Assembly (NCBI RefSeq): GCF_022539665.2
Contig: NC_081338.1
Coordinates: 3,037,679-3,101,678, forward strand
Reading direction: 5' to 3'
Length of the DNA: 64,000 nucleotides
Source of the DNA: Daphnia carinata
Taxonomy: Eukaryota; Arthropoda; Branchiopoda; Diplostraca; Daphniidae
Both the position numbers and the translations under genes were made by a program. Position 1 is the stretch's first letter; each line of letters opens with the position of its first letter. The notes beneath the pieces are model-generated. The model made no database searches. It was not told the DNA's origin and saw only the letters and a program-made list of their open reading frames with translations. This document shows positions 1-11,300 of the stretch, piece after piece.

Positions 1-85
1 GTTGGTGAAAGAATTTCTCTGCTCAGTCTTGACTTGAGAGTCAGCACATCGCGTTGCTCCTGTTGCCTTCAAAAACAGCGTAAAC

Positions 86-290
86 ATGACGAAATTTTCG
101 TGTTGCGCTTGGCTCTCGTAGCATCTCTGACCATCTCAATGGCGGACTGTGCGAAAGATAAACCTGATAGACTAGTCAGCACTTTTTACGAGAAGTCGTT
201 TCAGAATCCCAAGGATTGCATCAACAAGTTCAAAGGCAAACTTTCCGGATTTCTCCAGGAAACTAGAGCTCCCGAAAAAGCGGACCGTGT
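86..290 (+). pseudogene. Probable broken exon of a small secreted Cys-containing protein
   Basis: An open frame runs to about 290 and reads a hydrophobic stretch (LRLALVASLTIS) followed by MADCAKDKPDRLV and a charged, Lys-rich tail with Cys. It looks like a signal peptide plus the start of a small secreted protein. A GTATGT at about 289-294 could be a splice donor that ends the exon. The nearby ATG at 86 (ATGACGAAA) is out of frame with the hydrophobic stretch, as if two bases had been gained just before it. The inverted copy near 700 also breaks, with an early TGA in the same place. I do not recognise the family. The alternative is that translation starts at the internal ATG at 139 and the hydrophobic part is not a signal peptide. 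Confidence 0.4.
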
Positions 291-639
291 ATGTGAATAG
301 AGAAAGAGGTTTAAAATACTAGTTTAATTAAAGCATCGAAGTATGTGTCAATTATCTTGATTTTTTTATTAGACCGTCATTCATCGCCTGCGAACTAATC
401 ATTTAAATGTTCTATTTACCTCTTGCAAAGTGAATGCCATAACGGGAAATTGTAGTGGAACTTCGCTTCAAGCTTCACCATCCGTCGTTACACACGTAAT
501 TGAGATTTTTTAGATTGAGAGTTGAACTGTTGGGCATTATTAACGTATTCTATGGTTCGTTCGTGTTGTTTATATCTATACAGATGAACAAAGATGGAAG
601 GAATTTTGAACGTGAAACGTCTCCTCGTAAAACAGTGCC

Positions 640-735
640 CACTAGTCTATCCGGTTTGACTTCCGCACAGTCCGCCATTGACAGAGGTGCTACGAGAGCC
701 AAGTTCAACAAAAAGATTTCGTCATGTTTACGCTG
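640..735 (-). pseudogene. Inverted second copy of the secreted-protein fragment
   Basis: Read on the minus strand, this right arm repeats ATGACGAAA, the LALVA-type hydrophobic segment and MADCA followed by KPDRLV. A TGA interrupts the frame a few codons after the ATG, and the segment between the hydrophobic core and MADC is shorter than in the left arm. No splice donor equivalent is obvious. It is a nonfunctional mirror copy of the fragment at 86-290. Confidence 0.4.
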
Positions 736-808
736 TTTGAAGGCAACATGAGCAACGCGATGTGCTGGCTCTCAAGTCAAGACTGAGCAGAGAAATTCGT
801 TCACCAAC

Positions 809-3800
809 GCAATTTTAGAATGGCAATTTATGGCTCTTTGAAACAATGTGAGATTTTTATCTGGGCTGAGGAACGTACCGCTTTTCACAAGCTTAAAGTA
901 AAAGGTAAAATTAAATTAAAGTTAAAAGTTAAAGTTAGCCTTAAATGTAGTATGACTGTTGGGAGCGTGCTGGGTTAGTCACAAGAGAAGCTTAAAACTA
1001 TAACGAACCATTTGAAATCGATGTCTAGTGTTGGCATTGAACAGTTCAATAAACACTATTTATACAAAGCATGGCCGGTAAGGAGAAGACGTCTAAAGGC
1101 CACTACTTGTTTAATGGCATAAAAGAACTTACTTTTCCACAATGATGTTGAAGCATCGTACACGTAGTTTTCCTTCTTCTGTTTCGGATTCGCCAACGAC
1201 ATTTTTGACTAGCTTTATAAGGTGAATAATGCTGGGAAGGTCATTTGACTGAGGTGTTTCTTCGTGTCGTGATCACGTCTATGTTTCACTAAATAAATAT
1301 CACATATCACAGTACGACAATAAGTTTATAGCAGTCTTATAGCGTTACGTCAAACTAGCAGAAATTCTGACGTTTCTACTAACCCATTGCGACTTTCAAT
1401 TGTTGTTTTTTTTTTTCATTTCGTTACCCAACCCGTTACTCCTCTTATGTAAGATAGAACAAGGTTTGTGCAACCAGGTTGGTTGCACGACTCCTCGCGA
1501 TACTTGATGTATCGTGAGGAATGAGCGTAACAGTTAATGTTGTTTATTTTGAAAAGATATTTACGAGGGTCGGTGTTGTGCGTTGAGCTCCGTTAATGAC
1601 GTTATACGTCGCCAGCCGCAGAGTAACGAAAGACGAAACAAACGAACATCAACGCCGAGTAGAAAACACGGCTAACTGCCGCGATGCTGTTATTCTTCAA
1701 TCACACAACGCCATTTGACTTTTTCCTTTCTCCGCTTCCCATTTCATTTATCTTCTTATGTTTTTCTTTTGTCTATTTGTTGGGTTCTCTTTTGGTTTTT
1801 CAAGAAAGGAAAAAGCGAAATTGGATGTTAGACGATAGCGAGAGACATTGTGTGTTGAAACTGAGAATACAAAAGTTCGCCGTCGAGTAAACAAACAGTC
1901 GATTGAAAAGGGCTAAAAGTCACCGACAAACAAAGAACTGCGGAAGGATCAATGGCACTACTGCAATTTTTCAGTCTCTCAAAGGAACAGACAACGCAGA
2001 TAAAAACAAACGCCGCCCTGAAATGTTTGAATTGAACAAATGTTTACGAGACAAGTTCAAGCGGTTTACCCGTCATTATAAAGCATTTCAAGATGTAGAA
2101 AGCAAAAAAAAAAAGAAAGAGCAAGAAGAAAGACGCTAATCAGCGTGGAATAGACAACAATGGCCGACATGTAACGTAAACAGTTCCATAAGTAAAATAT
2201 AAAATGCCTAGTCGTTGTAAACAGAAATGAAAGGAAACGGTGCAACTGTGTTTATCAGATGCCGTTATTTAGGAGCCGCTCCAAAAAGCAACAGAAAATT
2301 ATGTAAATTTCCTAATGTACCGTCCAATATTGCTTACCCCAGTTAGAATGCTATGAAACAATGGTTCGTTTATTGTCGATCGCTTGTTAATTTTGAAAAT
2401 CATTTAACTTTTCGCACTAGTCGTCGGCGTTTCTATCACAGACGTTTCTTTAAACAATCACGTACAAATACACGTGACCACACCCAAGAATTTTATTTAT
2501 AGAATCCATTTTAACCTGAAATCCCCTGACTTTTTTATGATTTAGCCTTTGGGGAACGCTCTGATTGACGGTTTCTTTTGTAGTGGGCCTCCTTGGTTTA
2601 TTGAAATCATTCCGTCTGCCTACATGTCGTTGTTCGAAGACCATTAGTTCAGTAGTAAGTTGAGTATAAGGAAAACAGAAAGGCGGATGCGTGCGTGGAA
2701 CGCGCTCACGTCGCCCCATGTCTTATGGACGTAGAATAATCGTTCGGTAGCGATCCTTCGTACGTAGATATACAACGCCCTATTGTCACCGTCAATTTCG
2801 AGTTCCTCTCATCAAACGGTTAACCGCTGTTGTATACACAACCGTCATCCACGTCTCGGAGCTTTCGGGACAGTCAAACGCTTTCAGTTCGAGGAGTGAC
2901 TAGGAACACACGTCGAAATTGTAGGAAGGTATCGACGAAGGAGAAACAAATGGCATTCTAACGACTCCGTGTACTACTTTAGCGATAGAGCTCTGGAAAT
3001 CTTGTTCGGAGAATGACTTTCAACAATGAGAAATTATGGCAAACATCAAGACGTTTCAAAGTTTCTTTCTTCATTCTCCCCTTTTGTTTTCCTTTCTCCC
3101 TTTCTCTCTGAGTATCCCCGTTTGCAGTGAGCTGTTCTTTACGAGCCTTGTAGACACGAGAAAGGGAAAACATTGACAAATGTTGAAGTAGTGAAAACGC
3201 CTTCTGTTACGATTTGGTTAAAGACCTTGTCTCCTCCCCTCCATCGTTAACAACGTATACTTGAGAATTGCTTTCCGATCCATCGTCTCCTCCCCTACGT
3301 CCTTTCTTCCGCTTCCTTTCAATTTATGGCAAGCCAAACTTACTGGCACAAACGCTTGATGATCATCGTCGCCCGCACTGATATCCGTCTCGACAAAAAG
3401 GGCATTTGCATTACACTGAGAATCCGTTAGTCCTACTCCGAGACATCCGCAGTTAGACCCAACAGGACGTTTGATTCCCAACCTAACGATGACGGACCAT
3501 TGCGACGTACGTGTCCAGCAACGTAGATGAACTGAACAAGGAGAGAGAGATAGGGTGCAAAGTGTATTTCCAGTCAACACAAATCTAAGCTACCAAGAAA
3601 ATTTACCGTAAAATGCGTATACACATACAATAAAACCCTTGACAATAACAAGGAAAAAAAAATGGGATAAATTCGTGAAATTGTAAATGGGCCACTTAAA
3701 GAAAACATTAAAAAAGAGATAAATGGGATTGGCATATGTTTTTTGTTTTTTTTTTTCACTGAGAATTTGGTGAAAGTGTACTGTTCAAAATGTGAAACGA

Positions 3801-4874
3801 CAAAATCGTTCAAAATATTAACAATTAAATGGACAGGATGGGGGAGAAGAAATTGTAACGAACTATCAATAATAAATCAATTAGGAGAAAAACTCATCAA
3901 ATCTAGGACTTTTTTTTTAAGCTAAACAAATAAACAATGAAACTCTTTCTCGTCTTTCTTCTCTCCGTTGGGGTTGCAAGTATTTGATGTCAACTATCAC
4001 GGCATTCTACTTCACGTCTGTTTTTTTTTTGGGTTAATGTTACAACAATGCAAAGTTATTGAGCGCCATTTTTACACACTATTTTAGCCAAATGAAGATA
4101 GTCATTATGTATAGGTATGATAGCACCGTAGACACCTTTTGCTAAGCTCCTTCTTCTCTCTCGCTCAGTTCCACTGAAGACTAAACAACCATTGTTGGAA
4201 ATTCAACTTAAGAAAGAAAATCTTACAGTACAACCATATAACAACAGTTACACACAATTAGAATCATTTGGACCAAAGATATAATTCGTTTTTTTTTAGT
4301 CTTTTTTTTCTTCTGATGTTTTTTAACAATCGACAAACAATATACGAGAGCACCGACATAACTTTTGTTTACAAATAAACTAATGTTATTATGGGATTTT
4401 CCCTTGATTTACGAAACGCTTATTAAAGCAATTCACAGCCGTTGGGTAGATAACAGGGTGATTTGCTTTGTCTTCAAAGTAAGACCAAAGGAGGTGGGAG
4501 CTTATGAAGAAATTTCGCTAATTTCAACCGGCCAACATTTGAGTAGTTGCAATCATTTCAGATGTCATACCATCCGATTAACGATCTATTATTTTAAGAT
4601 TTGAATTACCTCCGCTATTGTAGTAGAGACCTGTAGCACATCTCTTCCGGGATCTCCATTAAACGTACACATAACCTGTTCTCCATCGTTTGTCGCCCAA
4701 AACAATGCCTTCCATGAATTTGGAACACCAGCCTAAATAGAACGCCGTAAATGCGCCGTACGATAACCGCAATGAAGCAACCGAATTTTCAAATCACCTT
4801 GGTGACATATTGAAATTATGTTTTGGGATATTGTTTCTCAAACAAGCAAAACACTTTAACACGAAAAGAGTTGT
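809..4874. other. 3' flank and possible 3' UTR of SoxD; no convincing gene
   Basis: No open frame here has recognisable domain content. The longest, 120 codons on the minus strand at 3218-3580, matches no family I know. If SoxD has a long 3' UTR it would run leftward from 4,874. The first canonical minus-strand AATAAA below the stop codon is at 2492-2497, about 2.4 kb away, so either the UTR is long or a variant signal is used. Short poly(T) tracts and the two hairpins at 1468-1520 are the only structure I can point to. Confidence 0.5.
1468..1520. repeat. Two adjacent short hairpins
   Basis: Hairpin 1 has an 8-bp perfect stem, GTGCAACC (1468-1475) pairing with GGTTGCAC (1481-1488), and a 5-nt loop. 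Three bases later hairpin 2 has a 12-bp stem, TCCTCGCGATAC (1492-1503) pairing with GTATCGTGAGGA (1509-1520), with one G-T pair and a 5-nt loop. They lie in noncoding DNA outside the SoxD coding region. Function is unknown. The stems are too short for a typical microRNA precursor. Confidence 0.7.
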
Positions 4875-5377
4875 TTAACTATTAAACGATATCCTCTCAC
4901 TGGCCAGAGAAGATGATCCGGTTGGATTGAAAAGAGATGCAGCATGATAGCTGATGTAATCGCCATGATGGCCAGTTTCATCGTGTTCTCCTCCAGAGAA
5001 ATTCATATCTAAACTGTCATCAGCAGCGTCTAATTCATCATCAGAATCAGAGATCGACGAGTTTGTTGTGTTTTTGTCGTCGTCTTCTCCATTTTTAGAC
5101 GAACGATCTTTAGATGAAGGTCCAGCTCCATTCAGTCCCATGGCAGCCGGATTGACGCCATCGCGACACCACATCTGGCGCATCTCTTGGCGACGTTGCT
5201 TCATCAGTGCCTTGTACTCGGAGATCCTCAATTTCTTACCATCAACAATACACGTACGCTTGGGCCGTGGTCGATAACGGTAGTCGGGGTGCTTCTCCAT
5301 GTGCACCTTTGATAGTCGGGATTGTTCTTCGTAGAACGGCTGTTTGTCGGCATTCGACATGGCTTTCCAACGAGCAC
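4875..5377 (-). CDS. SoxD: SoxD exon I: second part of HMG box and C-terminus
   Basis: This exon covers aa 620-786 plus TAA at 4875-4877. It starts [18 protein letters not shown], completes the HMG box and continues [14 protein letters not shown], which contains the basic C-terminal nuclear-localisation stretch of SoxD proteins. A conserved [15 protein letters not shown] segment follows, then an acidic Ser/Asp tail ([15 protein letters not shown]) and a Ser-rich end. Confidence 0.96.
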
Positions 5378-8300
5378 CTGTAATCGGATTATTGACGGTT
5401 AGTATAAGTTATAAATAGCCTGGAACAAATGATTTGTTTTCTTTTACCGAGTATTTTGGAAATGTTGGAATTGTGCATATCCGGACAAGCCTTTAAAATC
5501 TTTCTTCGCTCGTCTTTAGCCCAGACCATGAATGCATTCATCGGCCGTTTAATATGTGGTTTTCCTTCTGGATCTCTGCGACTTTGGCGTATTATTTTAG
5601 CACCGTACATTTTAGCTACTCAAATTTAAGAAATTTTTAGTTAAAATGTTTCGTCGTTGGTTGTCATAGTAACATTACGAGTTCCATTTGTTTATTGGGT
5701 TTGTATTATGGTCTTAATTATGAACTTACTGTTGCGATTAGACGAGCTTCCATCGCGCTGTTGTTTTCCTGTAGGTTCTGAAGATTGCGATCCTTCGCCG
5801 GAAGATGCCATAGCTCCCGCGTTGGCCATGTTTGGTAGGCCGGCACCATTCAGTGTAGGTAGAAAGAAGGGCATTGTTGGAAACGGACCATTTAACTCCC
5901 CACCGTTGCTGCTGCTCATGGCTCCAGGATGTTTGTCTGATCCTAGGATACGATCGTTAGTTCCCATGCCTACAGCTGTTGGTGCATTGAATCCCATTTT
6001 ACTACCTATAAAAACAAAGTTTAATGTATTAGACTGACAGGTTTAATATCCTACGTCAATAAAATGTTCAGTTGATGAGGTAAAATCGCAAAATAAGACA
6101 AAGTTTTTGCTTTCGTAAGCCTTACCTGTGAAACTCATGGCACTTAAGTGAGGTGGCATCGATGGGTAAGGAAGAAAATGGCTAGGAAAGAGTAGTCCCG
6201 ATCCGTGCATCATGTGGTTCTGTCCTGGGAAAGGGCGTGACGACGTCAATGAAACTGTAGAGGTCAACGGCGTAGGGGTCGAAGACGGAGTGCTAGGTGG
6301 AGTCGGACTACCTCCTTGTCCTGTAGCAAACATGATACATGTTTCAATGAATATAAAAAAGAATTGTGTTTAACTACACACCTTTCGTCTTGCTCAGATT
6401 AAGAGGTCCATCACCTTCTCGATTTCCACGTTGCTTTTTTGTGGCTGACGGGGCATTTGAAGATGACAGAGCAGGTCCTTCATTTGCTGGTTTGCTATTC
6501 GGCTGCTCAGGCGTTGCGCTCCGCCTTACTGGTGAAGGCAAAAACTTTTGTGCCATTGGAGACAACCCCCAACTCGAAGCCTGTTCCAAAATTCTTCGTA
6601 TGAAAAAGACTGTGCGCAATTTGCGAAACATTGTTTAGATACCATGGATGTAACTGGAGTTGACGGAGAGCCTTTGGAGGTAACGGTGGATGAACAAGGT
6701 AAACCAGAGGGCGAAGCGAGAAAATTCTGTGTTAAAGGAGACATTGCTGAATGCAGGCCTGTGAACGAATGGCCAGAGCCAGATTGCGAATTTCCTAGTG
6801 GGTTTGATTGAAATCCCTGCATGCCAGCATGATGTCCTTGCAGATTACGCAGAGATTCCAGATAGGGCAGTAGCATCAGAGGTGGCACGCCAGCAGCAGC
6901 AAGGCTCAGGGCTTTATTGCCATACTGCGAAAGTACCTGGGCCTTAAATTAAATGAATTTTTTTTTCATTAGTTATCATTAAAAATGGGCACTCAAAGAA
7001 GTTCGACTTTTAACAACTTGTTCAACAATTAATTCTGCCAGAAATGTCTACCTGGATCTCCTGGAGTCGCTGCTGCTGTAGGAACATTTGCTGGCTCTGC
7101 TGTAAGCGTTGCAGCTCAATCTGTTGCTGGAGCTCTTGGAACTGCTGCATGTCGGCGTTGTTTTTCGATGTGGCCGCTGCAATTTCAATGGCAGTTGGTC
7201 CGTTATTGTGATGTGACGATTGCTGTTGTTGCTGCTGTTGGTTATTATGGCCAGCCTATCGTGACGAAAAGGAGTAAACTAAGTTAGATGCATGAGTGAC
7301 ACGTAAAATTAATTACATTTTAATCCAAACAGTCGCAAATGTAATAATTATATGGAAGAACAAAACGAGAATAAAGATGGAGAACTAGAAAGTATGGGAC
7401 GAGTGGCAAAAGGAGACGTCATCTCATATGAGAGGCTAAAGAATAAATGAAGAAAGGTGAGCTCAGAAACCCTTCTGAGTTCCCTCCCTTTATTCATGAG
7501 CTAAGTAGATTCAAATTTGCATTGGTTTTTCTCATTCGTCAATGCTTTTCCTATCCCTCGATATTTAAATTTCGTTTTTCAAACCCTACCCCTAACTTTA
7601 GAAAATGAAGGTCTAGCACCCTGACTGTTTCAAAACCTCGGCTAAGGAAAACACCGAAGGTCGCTGATTTGCATAAAAAGGTAGGTAACCATTTGATGTG
7701 ATAAGGTCGAAATCGTTGGTGGCGACAGGGGCGTTACTGTCAAAGACTTCGGGTACGTTCGACGTAACTAATTGTATACGCAGTGCCCTTCCCCCGCTCC
7801 TCCCTATGTTCTTAACTGTTTCCTTCTTTTACGAAGCTAAAGACCTATGAACAACAACGGGATTGGGACGAGAAGGTATAATTTGAACGAACACAAACAA
7901 CAACGGGGGCAAAAGAGGGAAAGCGTCATAGAACGCAAGACCAAAATAGGATGCGCACACAAAATTAAGACACAAGTGGATTCTATTAATAAAGATTCTT
8001 AGCGTGGGCGTTCGTGTGCGTGCATGCGCGTTTATGCAAACGTCATCGAATTGAACTGCATCCGATTCGTTGACCCTTTTCATTTTCTCGATTGCCCTTT
8101 TCCTTCTCAAAATTCGTAGTTTCAAATTTAGAACAACTTCATTTTCATTTAATGTTTTTGATTGGAGCGCTTCGATGGACGCAAAATCGTTTGAACTTTG
8201 AAAAAACTTTGATTTAACACGCGCGTTCAAACAATACCCATGTCGAAGAATGAAATGTTCGACCACATCGGTCGACGTGAAAAAGAAAAAGGACAAAACA

Positions 8301-11300
8301 ACGAAAGAATGCCAGGGCACTTGAGTCCTCCCCCCTCCGGAATACAAGAGGGTGAAAAGAAACACCCAAAGCAAACAGAAGCGAGGGTGGCTTTTCCCAC
8401 GACTTAGGAACTGATATAACACATGTGTTTCGAATCAGTCCAATACACACAACTAGCCAAGTCCATTCTTTCTTGGAGACCCATCGACTCGCAGAACGAT
8501 GGAAAAGAAAGGGGTAGAGAAGAAAAAGGATCTCATACAAAGTCAAGAGATTTTGGGAAAAAACAAAAGCAATTGCAAATGTTATGGTTAAGAATTCAGC
8601 AAAATGGCTGCCATTCAGACAAGCGGGAGATTTCAATATTCTAAATGTTATGGATACGAAACAGAGCCGTTGGTTAAAATTGGAAATGTAACTGGACAGG
8701 CCTGACCGGAATGTGTAGTCACATCTTTTGTTCGATATGATGATCGATTAGCGCATTTTGAGGATAAGGCAGGAGGGGGGGGGGGGATAACATGAGCTAC
8801 ATGCAATGCACTTCAATTAGAGGTCACTCGATCATGATGACATGTCGTTGCGTTAACAGACGATCAGAAAGTGCGCAACAGTTTTCGTATTCTTTCGACA
8901 GCTCTCCTCGTCTTAATGGAACTTAAGTGCCTCGGTCAAGGAAGAGATCGTTACGTACATCAGCCTATGTGTGTGTCTAAAGGGATAGCGATAACAACCG
9001 GGGACGAATGAATAGCCTGTGGAAGATGGAATAGCATATTGATCAAGAATCTTTTTAGTTCTTCGTTTGTTTCCTATTCGATATGGTAAGACCGTATTAA
9101 GAACTTTCGAGATTGGATGTTACGAGCAATAAAAGTTCAACCCTTTTTCCTCTGTTCATTACGATTCCCGGAATAATTGCGTCACGCAAGAAATGAAAGA
9201 ACGTTTTGCTTAGTCTACTGATTTTCTTGTTCTCGGAATTGTTTGTCGTCAAAGGACAAGTCTGTGCGTGGCAGTTTTCGAAAGGCAAGTTTGCCCCAAC
9301 ATATTTGATAATAAACTAAAAAGAAATCCCCGGCTCTGCATGTTTTATGTGTTTTGTCTGATGAACATAAAAGCGGCATTTGTTGAAACACTCGTAGGTC
9401 AGAACAGTTGATGAACGGATAACGTTTTATGATGGCTAGTGGACAGAGGTCTTCTTTTGTTTTCCTATTTGTTGTGTGTTTGTTTGGACTAGTGGGGGGA
9501 AACGCATCTCGCTATCTTGTTTGTTGTGCCTTTACAGACATTTTTATAAGCACGGCCTCACAAGAACAGAAAACGTTACGCTGGCCAGTTAAACAAATCC
9601 AGAGGAGATGAGAATTAAAAACGAAAAGAATGAGATTATCGGATCGTGTAAACGAACCGCGACCGAGACTTCAAAAGCGCAAACAAAATGACGCTGGAAC
9701 TTGGGGAGGAAAAAAGAAAGAGAGCTGAAATCCGAGATGGTAGAACACAGCCAGACATGACGATATCGAAAACAGGGGAAGAAAATACTGGAAAAGAAAG
9801 AGAAAAGAACGAGAGATTATCTGTTGAACTGCGCTGAACTGCGGTGGCCGAGCAGATCAGCTGACAGTGGGTTTCATCATTTCCATTTTGGTGGCCTTTT
9901 GTAACCCCCCAGTCTTTCTCGTGCCTTTCCATTTTTTTTTCTGTTGTAGTTAGTGGAAAACAAAACTCGCACGAAAAATTTGTTTACATTATACAGTCGT
10001 TGGAGGGAAAAGAGAAAACAAGGAGCCGGACCGAAGAGAGATACATCCAGACATCTAAACATAGGATGAAAGACTCATGTTTTCCGTGTCGAGCTATGCA
10101 TATTGAAAGTTTACCCAATCACGCGAGCATTTTACTGCCTTATATTTCTGCATCTTCCATGGTACTATAGTGGTCAATGGAGAGCTAAACGAGGTCATTA
10201 GTTGGGACGTTCTTATTGCTTCCAAATTTTTCAGATCATATCACATCATCGAACTCTTTCGGATTTGTTTCTTATGGTGTCCACATTTTAAAAGATGATC
10301 GCATTGGAGAGCAATCACGAAATGTACTGCTCGTGCAGTTTGATAATGAACTAACGTTACGGTTCACATTGACTCGTGAAACATTCATTTAAAAAAACAC
10401 ACAGACACGCAAATCTCGTGTTATTGCATTTCATTCATAGCCTCAACTAGCGAATATCCCATCGACCATTGCTCCCGAACTGTCCGCAATTTTCACTTTG
10501 CTGATTATTCAAAGTTAATCTGGATCCATTTTCGATAACGCACATGAACATGCATCGAAATGTTTCGCTTGATAATTCCAGCGACACATTTGGAAAGTAA
10601 ACAAAAAACAAAGCGGCAGTCATTCATGTGCATTGGCAAGCGTTACGAATGAACATACTCTTGTGTTTATATATATACTGATACAACTTTCGCTGCAATA
10701 AACGATCCTTCATCAGCATCTTTCTTCAATAGCCCACTGTCTAAATATAGAATCTCGCTTATGTCGTCCGATAACCTTTTTCATTTTCAACCAGAATAAC
10801 TGCATTTATTTTTATTTTATTTTTTTCCTCTGCCCATGCATTATAAATAGACACATCAGCATTTGCGAAGCGCGTTCAATCGTTTTTCCTATTGACGCCA
10901 ACTTTTTCATCAGTAAGCTGTCGTTGGATCTCTGTCCGTAATTATTAACATTTCCCGATGATTTTTCTTAAAAAAGAATCCGGGAGTGTTTTTGTATCAT
11001 TCGCGTTCAGCCGTTTTTAACGGTGGTCATTAGACGATGCCCTATGAAAATGGACGCGTCCTTTTTAAACGGAATACGGGCTACTGAAATAATGATTTAT
11101 TTTTAGCGATTTTTGCCGGCCAATGAGCGGATGTTGTTCTTTAAAAAGAAATGAAAGGCTATATAGAGATGATCGTTGTCTTAGCGGAGAGAACAGCTGA
11201 GAAGTAGCGATGACAGAGTTTTTAATATTTTGTTAAAAGAGAGAACGCGTGCGTAGAATAAGCGGCCACCTTAGGATAAAAAAGCCAATGATATTCAAGG

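Larger units (their letters stand above)
1..808. repeat. Inverted duplication of a gene fragment (arms about 1-215 and 595-808)
   Basis: The reverse complement of roughly 595-808 aligns with 1-215 at high identity with small indels. The match begins at base 1, so the left arm may extend beyond the window. The spacer of about 380 bp is not self-complementary. Shared landmarks include GTTGGTGAA at the outer ends, AACATGACGAAAT, TTGGCTCTCGTAGCA and ATGGCGGACTGTGCG. The arms therefore form a large imperfect palindrome that includes protein-like sequence. The outer arms match best and similarity fades toward the spacer, which fits an old inverted duplication. A foldback transposon that captured gene sequence is the alternative. 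What is seen is the inverted repeat; its origin is inference. Confidence 0.85.

Noticed and set aside
3218-3580. 120-codon minus-strand open frame downstream of SoxD
   Set aside because: No domain, no splice or start support, and it may lie in the SoxD 3' UTR.
5068-6811. Plus-strand open frames across the SoxD exons
   Set aside because: They are antisense shadows of the minus-strand exons.
7829-8422. Longest open frame of the window (197 codons, minus strand), overlapped in another minus frame by a 140-codon frame at 8214-8636
   Set aside because: It lies inside the SoxD intron, has no recognisable domain and an uneven, low-information composition. An open frame of this length is not surprising in 64 kb read in six frames.
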